This document shows positions 19,605 through 27,600 of a DNA stretch of 27,600 bases, in pieces. Location of the stretch: the IMG/VR virus record IMGVR_UViG_3300047476_000730, positions 1 to 27,600 of that record, one strand, 5' to 3'. The translations under genes and the position numbers were made by a program. A model generated the notes under the pieces. That model had not been told where the DNA came from. It saw only the letters and a program-made list of their open reading frames with translations, and searched no databases. Positions within the stretch are counted from its first letter, which is position 1; the number at the start of each line of letters is the position of its first letter. Source of the DNA: a virus.

Positions 19605-19976
19605 ATGTGTTTAAGGAAAGACTTTGAGATACTTCAGTTCGTAAAGAAGTATGGAATTCCGAGATGGCAAATTGAGGAAGTAAAGGAAGAGTTCGCTGAT
19701 AGAAAGCCACAGGAAGGAATGAACTATTATTATTATGTAGGCCCGAACGATGAAAAGACACGGGCATTTTGTAAGCAAATGTTGAAGTACGACAAGGTGG
19801 TGAGCGAGTTGGATATTGAAATATTATCTAACTATTTAAACTACGACGTTAAAGAATACAAAGGGTCATATAACTGTAGACATAACTGGGTTAAGTTTAG
19901 AGGTAAAAGAATAAGCACACCAGAGTTAACGGTTCGACAGATTAAGAGATTAAGAGACTTAGGAATCAAAGGATGA
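19605..19976 (+). CDS. MuF C-terminal-like domain protein, 123 aa
   Basis: A 123-residue protein: an N-terminal helical part (LRKDFEILQFVKKYGIPRWQ) and then the pattern GPNDEKTRAFCKQMLKYDKV, LNYDVKEYKGSYNCRHNWVK, typical of the C-terminal domain of MuF-like minor head proteins. Normally this is joined to a long head-morphogenesis protein after a portal; here it is alone, 29 bases after the large terminase gene. A motif TTTGTAATATAT at 19589-19600 precedes its start by 4 bases. Confidence 0.7.
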   Translation: MCLRKDFEILQFVKKYGIPRWQIEEVKEEFADRKPQEGMNYYYYVGPNDEKTRAFCKQMLKYDKVVSELDIEILSNYLNYDVKEYKGSYNCRHNWVKFRGKRISTPELTVRQIKRLRDLGIKG

Positions 19977-20572
19977 CAATAAATCAAATCAATACACTAT
20001 TTTCAAACATAGCTTCAGCCCATAAGCAGATAAACGATTATGGCTATGGAGAACCGTGGGAAATAGAAGAGAAAATGAATGGCAATGTAAAGTACCCTAT
20101 GTTGTGGGTAGTGCCTATTTCATCTACGACTTTTGAACAAGTAAAGGAAAGAACATTTCAATTCTTAATTGTCGACCAAGTAAAGAAGGGCGATGAGAAT
20201 CAGCTTGAGGTTTGGAGTGATACCGAACAGATACTTGATGACATCATAAAGATATTTAAGTACGAGAGTGATACTTACGAGTTGGTTAATGACCCACAGT
20301 TATTTCCGTTTAAAGAGGAAATGACAGATTGGGTAAGTGGACATCGTGCAGAGTTGACTATCAGAACAAACTTCGCAAAGAACTATTGCGACGTACCAGC
20401 TTATTCTTTTGTTTCTCCTGAGTATTTAGCACTAACAACTGTAACAATCAAAGACCAGAATAATAACGTGTTAGCGGTGTTAAATGGCGGTCAATCTTAT
20501 GTAGTGACTGTATTTGATACTATCCAAGATACAATTACATTAAACGTAACAACTATAACAGACCAATTCTAA
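19973..20572 (+). CDS. Tail completion/terminator-like protein, 199 aa
   Basis: A 199-residue protein with a helix-strand layout (INTLFSNIASAHKQINDYGY; PMLWVVPISSTTFEQVKERT; FQFLIVDQVKKGDENQ; VWSDTEQILDDIIKIFKYES), as in tail-completion and tail-terminator proteins, and a C-terminal beta domain rich in Thr and Val. The position between a minor head-type gene and an HK97 gp10-like gene fits. Assignment by layout and order, not by a firm motif. Confidence 0.55.
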   Translation: MTINQINTLFSNIASAHKQINDYGYGEPWEIEEKMNGNVKYPMLWVVPISSTTFEQVKERTFQFLIVDQVKKGDENQLEVWSDTEQILDDIIKIFKYESDTYELVNDPQLFPFKEEMTDWVSGHRAELTIRTNFAKNYCDVPAYSFVSPEYLALTTVTIKDQNNNVLAVLNGGQSYVVTVFDTIQDTITLNVTTITDQF

Positions 20573-20742
20573 TGAAGCCTTTTTTAGATAAAAAAACAAA
20601 TAAATGGAAATGGGGTACTCGTGGAGTGCCAAAGTATGAGACTAAGGAAGAGTGTGCAAGAAAAGAATTAGAGGTTCTGACTGACAGATTAAACGCTTTG
20701 AGAAATAAAATAAACAGCGGATATATCAATAATGGCATCTAA
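20572..20742 (+). CDS. Hypothetical small protein, 56 aa
   Basis: ATG at 20572 forms TAATG with the previous stop and opens 56 codons to TAA 20740-20742. Charged, with a Trp-Lys start (DKKTNKWKWGTRGVPKYETK) and a helix (CARKELEVLTDRLNALRNKI) that could be a coiled coil. Overlaps the next gene by 11 bases. A - strand frame at 20553-20738 is its shadow. Function unknown, presumably a small virion or assembly protein. Confidence 0.6.
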   Translation: MKPFLDKKTNKWKWGTRGVPKYETKEECARKELEVLTDRLNALRNKINSGYINNGI

Positions 20743-21217
20743 TTTTCCACTAACTAGAAAGTACATGACCGAATATGGTCAGAGTGTTATTGGTGAAATG
20801 AAAACCAGATTAACCAATCAAGGCAAAGAGGCGACGGGTACTTTACATAAGTCATTGAAGTTTAGAACTCAGGAAACAGATACTGAATTTCTAATTACTT
20901 TCTTTATGGCCGAATATGGACAGTATGTGGATAAGGGGGTAAATGGTTATGAGCGTCGAGTTGGGTCGATATATTCATTCAAGTCAAAAGACGCTAATCA
21001 CAAACCACAGAGAAAAAGTAAGTTCATTGAGTCTTTAAAGAATTGGTGTAGGATTAAAGGAATACCAGAAGGTGCAGCGTTTCCGATTAGGAGAAACATC
21101 TGGAAATTCGGAATCAAACCAACTAATTTCTTTACGATACCAACAACGAGAAGACAAAAGCAATTTGAAGACATGATTGCTAAAAATATGGCTAAGGATA
21201 TAGAAAATCAAATTTAA
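20732..21217 (+). CDS. HK97 gp10-like head-tail/tail component, 161 aa
   Basis: A 161-residue basic protein. The pattern GEMKTRLTNQGKEATGTLHK, LITFFMAEYGQYVDKGVNGY then the C-terminal basic helix (TTRRQKQFEDMIAKNMAKDI) is that of HK97 gp10-type neck/tail completion proteins: an amphipathic start, AEYGxYVDKGV, and an Arg/Lys tail. Position before the tail genes agrees. Confidence 0.65.
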   Translation: MASNFPLTRKYMTEYGQSVIGEMKTRLTNQGKEATGTLHKSLKFRTQETDTEFLITFFMAEYGQYVDKGVNGYERRVGSIYSFKSKDANHKPQRKSKFIESLKNWCRIKGIPEGAAFPIRRNIWKFGIKPTNFFTIPTTRRQKQFEDMIAKNMAKDIENQI

Positions 21218-22422
21218 TGGCAATAACTATTCACCAAAAACCCGACGATTACACAACGGGATATAATGACCAGATATATGTACTGACTTCCAATCAGATT
21301 GGTAACTCAGACTTTCAATATAAGTTTTTGTGTACAGATGACATCACTAACTCAACTATTACTTACACAGTTCCGAAGTACCCAGTAACAGGCGAGGGCT
21401 TATTTGATGCAAAGATATTTTCAAAGAAATACCTGAAGCATTACATACCTAATAACGAGTATGGCTGGCAGGTGTGTACTGATGCGTTTAGAAAGATTGA
21501 TATTGAGTTGAGAGAATACTACAATGGGAATACGGTTGCAGCTTCTCCTCCATTGACTGATTCTTTTTTTATTTGGAATGGAGTTCTTAGAGTAAAAGAC
21601 TGGCCGAGTTTTAATTATGTAGATTACGTTTACAACTCATCTACTGTTGCATTGAATCACTTGAATAAACTTTACAATCAAAAGACATTTGTAGATAAGA
21701 GTTTATTTTTGTATACTTTACAATCAAGTAACGCTGGTATAACGGGCATAGGAATTACAACGTATGATGCAAATGGTAACTCAATCGGTTATTCTACTAT
21801 TTCAAATCCATACGTTACGCAGACAAATTTCATTCAGCAGTATGTTTGTATTGACATAGGTTATAAAGGACTTTCTCAGATTAATCCTGCTTTAGTTTCT
21901 GGAACTTATCCGATAATTACAAATCAGGTTGCAAGCTATCAGATAAACGACCCGGGATTTGACGTGCCACCATTTATGACTGTAACTGTAGAATGCGAAC
22001 CAAAGTATGACGTATATCCAGTTCACTACTTAGCTAATAATGGAAATTTTGAGACTATTTACTTTGACAAAGTTTCTATACTAAGCGAGAGGGCAGAGAA
22101 GACATATTACAGACAGAACCCGTATAGATTAGTAAATAACACTTACACATATTCAAACTTCACTCCACACGAAAGAGTGTTAGCTTCAGCAGGTCAGGAG
22201 GCTTTGCAGTTAAATACTAATTGGTTAACTGAAGCTGAGATTGCAGTTCATAGAGAACTTTACACTTCGCCTTTAGTTTATGTTGACTTCGGTTTGGATG
22301 GATTGATTCCTTACAAAGTAATAGATACCGAAGCACAGGTGTTAAAAGACTTCAACCAAAAGTTGAAAGGCTGGACAGTAACATTAGAACCAACATACAA
22401 GAATAGATATCAGAATGGTTAG
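21217..22422 (+). CDS. Tail or baseplate structural protein, 401 aa
   Basis: A 401-residue beta-rich protein, starting MAITIHQKPDDYTTGYNDQI and full of Tyr, Asn, Thr and Val strands, with no enzyme motif. Similar proteins sit before large baseplate-type proteins in Bacteroidetes phage tail modules. It could be a tail-tube or baseplate protein. One-base overlap (ATGG/TAATGG) with the previous gene and 8-base overlap with the next. Low-complexity Asn/Tyr composition is typical of virion surface proteins. Confidence 0.6.
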   Translation: MAITIHQKPDDYTTGYNDQIYVLTSNQIGNSDFQYKFLCTDDITNSTITYTVPKYPVTGEGLFDAKIFSKKYLKHYIPNNEYGWQVCTDAFRKIDIELREYYNGNTVAASPPLTDSFFIWNGVLRVKDWPSFNYVDYVYNSSTVALNHLNKLYNQKTFVDKSLFLYTLQSSNAGITGIGITTYDANGNSIGYSTISNPYVTQTNFIQQYVCIDIGYKGLSQINPALVSGTYPIITNQVASYQINDPGFDVPPFMTVTVECEPKYDVYPVHYLANNGNFETIYFDKVSILSERAEKTYYRQNPYRLVNNTYTYSNFTPHERVLASAGQEALQLNTNWLTEAEIAVHRELYTSPLVYVDFGLDGLIPYKVIDTEAQVLKDFNQKLKGWTVTLEPTYKNRYQNG

Positions 22423-25264
22423 ACTTGTACTCATTAACGAACAGGGAAGCACGATAGTAAATAATAACGTCGCAGTTATTAACGATATACCTATTGATGT
22501 AACTTTACAGATAGCAGACGTAAGAGAGCCTGAGAATGGTGCTGGTTCTTTCACAAAGACAGTAGATATACCTGGTAACCCAGAGGTTAATCAATTCTTT
22601 GAAGATGTTTATTCATTGAATGTTTCTTTGCAGACTTACAACCCGAATTTAAAAGTACGGGCTATTTATTACAAAGATGAACTCCCGCAGTTTGAAGGAT
22701 ATCTTCAGATATTAGGAATAGAAATCGACGAACCTACTCAGAAGGTTATTTATAAATGCAACATCTTGGGTGAGGTCTTGACATTGTTTAATCAAATAAA
22801 GGATAAACAATTAACTGACCTTTATAACTATTCGATTATACCAACGCCGACTTATTTGCCTTTGTCTATTTACAACCATACACTTAGTGCGTCTACAATT
22901 CAAACTTCTTGGAATTTAAACAGTCCACAAGGAACTGGGGTAGGTTATGTTTATGCACCTATTGATAGAGGTCATGTTCAAAGCTATTATTATGGAGCAA
23001 GTGGTTTTAGTGTTGAGCAATATGCTGGCTGTGCTGGTTTCTTTGCTAAGGCTTATGTAGATAGAATCTTTCAACAGGCTGGGTTTACTTATACATCTAA
23101 TTTTTTTAACTCTAATTTATTCAAGAATTTAGTAATAACCCCTACAAAGACTCCATCGTTAAGTCCGACTATATTAGGTCAAAACAAGTTTTTAGCGAAC
23201 ATCTCAACGAATCAAGTTTTAAATAAAACGCTTACAGGTTCTGGCCCTTTGTTTTCGTTTAACTCGACATCTCCTGATGTTGTAGCTTATAACAATGAAG
23301 TTTATGATGCTGGCAATAAATATAACAATACCGCATCTCCGATTGTTGTTGGGCCGAATACAATTCAACCTTATAACTTTAGGCCTGATGTAACTAAGTT
23401 GTATAATATAAGTGCTGATGCGACTATTTCATTTCAATTCTTTGATGCTGGCAATGTAGATAGAACGAGTACAACAAATGCCGTGAGTGGTAATATTACC
23501 TTGGGTGTTGGTTCAGGAACTCAGATACCTCCACTTACATCGATGACATTTGGAAGCACTAACTCTAATAGTTTTAGTGTTCAAGTTCCAAATGCTTTAT
23601 TGTTAAGCGGTCAGGCTATTTATGGTTATTTTAGTTTTAATAACTTATCGTTTATAAATAATTCTCACGTCATTACTCAAATGAGGGTGACGATAACAGC
23701 GGGTGCGTTTAGTGCTGAGTTTGCAAGTCCTTCACCATATTCTGGGCAGAACATTGACGCATTGGATTTGATTCCTGAGAATTACACTCAGGATGAGTTC
23801 ATGCGTGACTTAAGGAAGTTGTTTAATCTTTATTTCACTGTAGATAAAACAAACCCAAAGAATCTAATCGTTGAGCCACGTCCTGACTTTTATTTGTCTA
23901 CTCCGCTGAACTGGGAAAATAAGCATGACAGAAATTCTATTGTTGAGATAAAACCAGTTGGGGAGTTGGATGCTATTAAGTATAAGTTCAGTTACTCAGA
24001 TGATGGCGACTACTTTAACACAAAGTACAAAGCTGACTTCAAAGATAGTTATGGATATGAAGAGGTTGATGTTCAGAATGACTTTATCAAAAGTGAAAAA
24101 GAAATTAAAGTAAGTTTAGCACCTACGCCATTGGTTGGTAACTCTTATAATAACGGATTGATTTTAAGCACATACAGAAAGCAAGAAAATAACTTAATCA
24201 GTGAATTTAAAGCTAAGCCGAGAATACTTTATTGGGGTGGATTAATAGCTGCGAGTAATAACGCCAAGCCGATTAGCTTTGCGTTTAACAATTCTATTCA
24301 AAATACATTTCCGTATTTAGGACATTTAGATAATCCGTTTAACCCACAGTTTGATTTGAACTTCGGGCTGGTATCTTATGTTTATTACGTAAAACCTAAC
24401 CAAACGTTAACGAATAACAATCTTTACAACAAATATTATAGTCAGTACATCAATCAAATCACAGACAAAGATTCAAAGATAGTAAAAACAAGATTCTATT
24501 TAACTGAAGATGACATCCATAGGTTTGAATTTAGATACCCAGTTTACACGATTATAAACAACGAACCTGGATATTACTTAGTTAACAAGATTGTGTTTAA
24601 TCCAATGGCTGACGAAACTTCAGAGGTTGAACTTTTAAAGTTAGTTGACTATCCGATATTCACTCCGCAAAGTGTAGACTTTGTTAACGGCTTAGGCTGG
24701 ACTGAAAATTTAAACTTAAGAACAACAAGTTTAGCACCAGTAAGCGGTGATAACAATTTCAGCAACTCACCAAGTTCAATGATTGTAGGCGGTGAGAATA
24801 ACTTTATCAACGAGGAAAGTCAATCGGTTAGTTTAATAGGCTCAGAGAATGTACAGCTTCAAGATACGGTTGATACTTTTGTGGGTGTTGGTTTGACTTC
24901 TACTTCTTTGATAGAAAGCAACTCAGTAAACTTATTTGATTCTTTTAGAGTCAATAGTTCTGGAATGAGTTATGAATCCAAAACATTTCAAACTGTTACT
25001 GGCGACTTTACTGTTGATGGTAAAACCAGAGTTTATTTAATAGACTTAGATTCAATCGGTGTACCTGTTACTTGTGTTTGGGATGCTGCTTTATATCCGA
25101 TTCAGTTGACGTTTAAAATAGTTTCAAATACTTCGAATATAGATTTTATAATTGACGGAGGCACAGCACCAGTTGACGGGAATACGAGTCCATTTACTAC
25201 AGGAGCAATAACAAACGATTCATACGAAGCTTATTCGGATGGTTCACATATTTATATTATATGA
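22415..25264 (+). CDS. Large baseplate/tail protein with beta-helix-like end, 949 aa
   Basis: The largest protein here. The N-terminus (LQIADVREPENGAGSFTKTV, DIPGNPEVNQFFEDVYSLNV, LQTYNPNLKVRAIYY) is a recurrent Bacteroidetes phage tail/baseplate start. The centre (about 425-640) contains NLIVEPRPDFYL and repeating strands. The C-terminal 180 residues hold SGDNNFSNSPSSMIVGGENN followed by FINEESQSVSLIGSENVQL, resembling the Asn/Gly-turn coils of beta-helical tailspikes. Probably host contact or baseplate structure. A big baseplate-type gene before the tape measure gene departs from lambda order. Confidence 0.7.
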   Translation: MVRLVLINEQGSTIVNNNVAVINDIPIDVTLQIADVREPENGAGSFTKTVDIPGNPEVNQFFEDVYSLNVSLQTYNPNLKVRAIYYKDELPQFEGYLQILGIEIDEPTQKVIYKCNILGEVLTLFNQIKDKQLTDLYNYSIIPTPTYLPLSIYNHTLSASTIQTSWNLNSPQGTGVGYVYAPIDRGHVQSYYYGASGFSVEQYAGCAGFFAKAYVDRIFQQAGFTYTSNFFNSNLFKNLVITPTKTPSLSPTILGQNKFLANISTNQVLNKTLTGSGPLFSFNSTSPDVVAYNNEVYDAGNKYNNTASPIVVGPNTIQPYNFRPDVTKLYNISADATISFQFFDAGNVDRTSTTNAVSGNITLGVGSGTQIPPLTSMTFGSTNSNSFSVQVPNALLLSGQAIYGYFSFNNLSFINNSHVITQMRVTITAGAFSAEFASPSPYSGQNIDALDLIPENYTQDEFMRDLRKLFNLYFTVDKTNPKNLIVEPRPDFYLSTPLNWENKHDRNSIVEIKPVGELDAIKYKFSYSDDGDYFNTKYKADFKDSYGYEEVDVQNDFIKSEKEIKVSLAPTPLVGNSYNNGLILSTYRKQENNLISEFKAKPRILYWGGLIAASNNAKPISFAFNNSIQNTFPYLGHLDNPFNPQFDLNFGLVSYVYYVKPNQTLTNNNLYNKYYSQYINQITDKDSKIVKTRFYLTEDDIHRFEFRYPVYTIINNEPGYYLVNKIVFNPMADETSEVELLKLVDYPIFTPQSVDFVNGLGWTENLNLRTTSLAPVSGDNNFSNSPSSMIVGGENNFINEESQSVSLIGSENVQLQDTVDTFVGVGLTSTSLIESNSVNLFDSFRVNSSGMSYESKTFQTVTGDFTVDGKTRVYLIDLDSIGVPVTCVWDAALYPIQLTFKIVSNTSNIDFIIDGGTAPVDGNTSPFTTGAITNDSYEAYSDGSHIYII

Positions 25265-25809
25265 GTTACATTAATTTCTTAAGACATACATTTGTTGATA
25301 CTGGTTCAATGAATACGCCAGAAGGTGCTATAATTAGAACAGGTGGAAAGATATTTGAAAAAACAATAACACTAAGTGCAAGTAATGCAACCGATGTTAT
25401 TGATGTTTGCGAGTTCACAGGTGTTATCGAAATACTTGGGTTAACTGCTGAGGTTATGGTGGTTAATACTTTAAATAATTGTACCAACGTTCATTTTTTA
25501 GTAAGCGACGGAACTACAGATATTGTTTTAAGTAAAGCTACAGGTGCTAATATTAGTGGATTTAATTCTGGTTCTTTTTTAATCAAAGAAGGAAATGCAA
25601 GTGTTGAACTCTCAGTTGCTGATTCAAATACTATAACCATGATTGAAGGAACAACAGGAGGAAAGGCAAGAACGCCATTTATATTAGTAGCTAACAAAGG
25701 AGCTTCAAATTTCATTCAATTTAAATATACAACAACAGACACGCCGATTGATGCTGAGTTAAAAGTCATCATCACATGGGCGGACATAAACAGCGGAGTA
25801 TTAATATGA
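25261..25809 (+). CDS. Beta-rich virion protein, 182 aa
   Basis: A 182-residue Ser/Thr/Val/Gly-rich protein, mostly strands, with GKIFEKTITLSASNATDVID and a C-terminal ASNFIQFKYTTTDTPIDAEL. The style (IDVCEFTGVIEILGL then a Thr-rich body ending in a short hydrophobic strand) is like decoration or tail-tube-type virion proteins in tailed phages. It sits where a major tail protein is expected, just before the chaperone genes. It starts on the last 4 bases of the preceding gene. Confidence 0.6.
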   Translation: MSYINFLRHTFVDTGSMNTPEGAIIRTGGKIFEKTITLSASNATDVIDVCEFTGVIEILGLTAEVMVVNTLNNCTNVHFLVSDGTTDIVLSKATGANISGFNSGSFLIKEGNASVELSVADSNTITMIEGTTGGKARTPFILVANKGASNFIQFKYTTTDTPIDAELKVIITWADINSGVLI

Positions 25810-26375
25810 CAGTAAAAGTACCAGATGGATGGCATGAGGTAAGTATCTCAACATTCCAAGAGTTAATCAATGCAGGCGACAACGTGATAGAACGTGTGGC
25901 TATCTTAACAGACCAAGACCCTGAAGATATACGTAGATGGGATTTAAACTCATTTAAACGAGTTTCTGACGCTTTAGAGTGGACAAATATTCTACCTGAA
26001 CAAAAAGACTGGAAGCGTAATATAACAGTAAATGGTAAGGAATATCAGTTCATTGAGAAGCTAAGCAGTTTAACAGCAGGCCAGTGGTTAGATTTAGAAC
26101 ATTGGGTTTTGGATTCAAGTAATAATCTACATAAGATAATTGCTTTGTTCTACGATGGAGATGCTGAAGAGTTCAAGAGTGTAAGCATGGCTGATGCCTA
26201 TGGATGTATGGTTTTTTTTTCGACTATCGTAAACAAATCTTTAGAGAGTATGCAGGATTATTTAGTGAAGGAAATAGTGACGAAGGAGATGAAAAAAATA
26301 CATTCGCTTGGTTCGGGTTCTTTTACTCGATGGCTAAAGGGTGTCCGGTTAAAATGTCTCACATACTTGAACTAA
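25806..26375 (+). CDS. Tail assembly chaperone, zero-frame product
   Basis: A 189-residue protein from the ATG at 25806, overlapping the previous stop (ATGA). Mostly helical (WHEVSISTFQELINAGDNVI and QLI-type segments), it occupies the G-gene place immediately before the tape measure, where lambda G and GT lie. Ribosomes reading on in this frame end at 26373-26375. A different frame is open over 26195-26485 and is reached by -1 slippage, so a longer fusion (see next entry) is likely. An upstream start at 25776 would overlap the preceding gene more. Confidence 0.75.
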   Translation: MTVKVPDGWHEVSISTFQELINAGDNVIERVAILTDQDPEDIRRWDLNSFKRVSDALEWTNILPEQKDWKRNITVNGKEYQFIEKLSSLTAGQWLDLEHWVLDSSNNLHKIIALFYDGDAEEFKSVSMADAYGCMVFFSTIVNKSLESMQDYLVKEIVTKEMKKIHSLGSGSFTRWLKGVRLKCLTYLN

Positions 26376-26485
26376 ATTTTATTTATTTATTAAACTTTAA
26401 GGCCTTCGAGGCTAAGAATAAAAAAACAGCATCATATTATGACTACGGTAGATATAACGTTGCAGACTGGGCAACTGCCAAATGA
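26195..26485 (+). CDS. -1 frame extension of tail assembly chaperone (GT-like)
   Basis: This frame is open from 26195 and is not preceded by a natural start except an ATG at 26204 inside the other gene. Its C-terminal part, TFAWFGFFYSMAKGCPVKMS and HILELNFIYLLNFKAFEAKN, looks like a real helical T-domain. Two slippery runs lie in the overlap: nine T at 26212-26220 (zero frame ...GTT TTT TTT) and seven A at 26292-26298 (ATG AAA AAA ATA). A -1 slip would give a fusion of about 226 residues. Two-product chaperone genes made by -1 frameshift are known in lambda and most long-tailed phages. Confidence 0.7.
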   Translation, partial: CLWMYGFFFDYRKQIFREYAGLFSEGNSDEGDEKNTFAWFGFFYSMAKGCPVKMSHILELNFIYLLNFKAFEAKNKKTASYYDYGRYNVADWATAK

Positions 26486-26612
26486 TAAACGAGAGTTTGT
26501 CGTTGGCGAGTTTGTTAAATTGAGTGTAATGAATTTATTAGTAATTAAAAATATAATCGAAGCATTCGGTGAAGAAATAGTAGTCGATGCAGAAAGGAAT
26601 TTAAATGGCTGA
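26439..26612 (+). CDS. Small protein between chaperone and tape measure, 57 aa
   Basis: ATG at 26439, overlapping the chaperone extension by 47 bases, opens 57 codons to TGA 26610-26612, overlapping the tape measure start by 8. The product is MTTVDITLQTGQLPNDKREF then VVGEFVKLSVMNLLVIKNII, with a hydrophobic centre and an acidic end. No family recognised. It may be a further assembly factor. Confidence 0.6.
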   Translation: MTTVDITLQTGQLPNDKREFVVGEFVKLSVMNLLVIKNIIEAFGEEIVVDAERNLNG

Positions 26613-27600
26613 CGTACAAGTTAACGTAAAGGTAGATGCTAAGCAAGCAGATGACTCATTAAGAGGTTTAACAAAACAACTCAAAGATTTAAGGGTTGAA
26701 CAATCCCGTGTTGTAGAGGGTTCAAGTGATTGGAAACGATTAGGTCGTGAGATTAACGAATTAGAAGGAAAAATTGGTGACTTAGGTGACCGTTTTAACA
26801 CTTTGCGTGGTTCGGGAGTAGAACGTTTAAATTCATCTTTTGGGTTATTCCGTGAGGGCTTAGTTAGTGCTGACTTTGGAAAGGCGAAGATAGCTTTACA
26901 AGGTATCGGACAGGCTATGTCTGCAATTCCTGTTTTGTTGATTGTAACAGGCATAATGAAGTTGATTGAAAACTTCGATAAACTTAGGAACTCAGGCGGT
27001 TTACTTGGTCAGGTTTTCAAAGGCATTGGAGAAATTATAACAACTGTAACTGATGCTATTACAGACTTTACAGACTGGTTAGGGATAACTACTGTAGAGT
27101 CAGAGAAGTTGGCTGAAACTCAATTAAACAATTCTAAAGCACTTCAAGATGCGGTAACTGAAAGATATGATGCTGAAATAAGATTAGCTAAAGCCGCAGG
27201 TAAAAACACAGAAGACTTAGAAAAGAAAAAAGTAATGGCCGTAAGGCAGTCACTACTTGAGCAAATAAATCTAAAAGCCAAGGCTGCTGTAATGGATGGC
27301 GAGTTAAGTCAGGAAGAGTTAAAGAATCTTGACGAACTTAGAAAGGCGTTGACCGAAAATTACATTCAAGAAAAGGAAATGGATTTAAAGGCCAACAAAG
27401 AAAAAGTTGAACGTGTAAAGAAAAGAAATGAAGACATATTAAAAGAAAATGACTCTTTAACAAGGAAACTTGAAGACCAGCAAATTGCATTAATAGAGAA
27501 TGACCGTAACCGTGAAGAGGCAAAGTTATTGCTTGACTTAGAGCGTGCAAAAGAAGATATTGAAAAATCAGGTGCAATCAAAGCAGTAAAGTATCAATCG
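26605..27600 (+). CDS. Tape measure protein, N-terminal part (runs off window)
   Basis: ATG at 26605 starts an open frame of 332 codons to the window edge. The start DVQVNVKVDAKQADDSLRGL, then TKQLKDLRVEQ, SSFGLFREGLVSADFGKAKI and AMSAIPVLLIVTGIMKLIEN (a membrane-active hydrophobic stretch near residues 105-125), followed by a long charged coiled coil (LEKKKVMAVRQ...; KLEDQQIALIEN), is characteristic of phage tape measure proteins that set tail length. - strand frames over 26601-26954 and 27338-27581 are shadows. Confidence 0.9.
   Translation, partial: MADVQVNVKVDAKQADDSLRGLTKQLKDLRVEQSRVVEGSSDWKRLGREINELEGKIGDLGDRFNTLRGSGVERLNSSFGLFREGLVSADFGKAKIALQGIGQAMSAIPVLLIVTGIMKLIENFDKLRNSGGLLGQVFKGIGEIITTVTDAITDFTDWLGITTVESEKLAETQLNNSKALQDAVTERYDAEIRLAKAAGKNTEDLEKKKVMAVRQSLLEQINLKAKAAVMDGELSQEELKNLDELRKALTENYIQEKEMDLKANKEKVERVKKRNEDILKENDSLTRKLEDQQIALIENDRNREEAKLLLDLERAKEDIEKSGAIKAVKYQS

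Noticed and set aside
20348-20360. GTGCAGAGTT as a third copy of the leader RNA loop
   Set aside because: It is in coding sequence, lacks flanking complementary stems and has no downstream CTGCAC or terminator.
26601-26954. - strand frame of 117 codons
   Set aside because: It lies opposite the tape measure gene, which has clear family features.

Overview
The window is the interior of a tailed double-stranded DNA phage (or prophage) genome that infects a Bacteroidetes host, most likely a flavobacterium-like one. The reasons are: low G+C; many start-stop overlaps (TAATG, ATGA); no consistent Shine-Dalgarno sequences; promoter-like -7 boxes of the Bacteroidetes form TAnnTTTG; Bacteroidetes-type lipoprotein signals; and protein families common in Bacteroidetes phages (DUF4373-like initiator, gp3-like small terminase, MuF C-terminal-like protein). 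No integrase, tRNA, rRNA, CRISPR array or insertion sequence was seen.

Layout. (1) 1-3088, + strand: the C-terminus of a virion or tail-fibre protein, small proteins, then a lysis cassette of M15 endolysin, holin-like protein and a one-gene spanin, then a calcineurin-like phosphoesterase. (2) 3078-4499, - strand: six small unknown genes, two of whose gaps hold imperfect palindromes. (3) 4500-4688: a divergent control region with a symmetric array of 8-bp boxes. (4) 4689-6082, + strand: small early genes, including a 44-residue ribbon-helix-helix regulator and an HTH protein. (5) 6101-8097: a very A+T-rich accessory segment holding an ABC-ATPase/GNAT fusion, a mini-HTH protein, a PD-(D/E)XK-like nuclease and two related structured leader RNAs. 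(6) 8094-10048: replication initiator with an iteron-like origin inside it, then a DnaB-type helicase. (7) 10065-12433, - strand: recombination genes (NinG, YqaJ-like exonuclease, ERF annealing protein) with two small regulators or unknowns. (8) 12434-12551: a second divergent control region carrying the same 8-bp boxes. (9) 12552-15725: five glycan-related genes. (10) 15722-17900: an unknown gene, a sigma-like factor and small proteins. (11) 17887-19575: packaging genes (small and large terminase). (12) 19605-27600: a MuF C-terminal-like protein, tail genes, a tail chaperone pair with a likely -1 frameshift, and the start of the tape measure gene, which runs off the window.

How it works together. 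The two divergent regions appear to be the main switches; their shared ATGTTAAA boxes at 10-bp spacing suggest one regulator, possibly the ribbon-helix-helix protein, controlling the small-gene, recombination and glycan/late operons. The initiator and helicase start replication, the - strand module handles recombination, and the sigma-like factor may help late transcription.

The most novel item is the pair of leader RNAs at about 6114-6203 and 7497-7584. Each has a 5' hairpin with the loop GTGCAG, a 3' terminator hairpin whose loop contains the exact complement CTGCAC, the same 18-base distance to a six-T run, and a start codon directly after. The stems differ in sequence but remain paired. 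This looks like an undescribed kissing-loop attenuator or riboswitch-like element. Portal and major capsid genes are not recognisable between the terminase and the tail genes, so they must lie outside the window or be absent.
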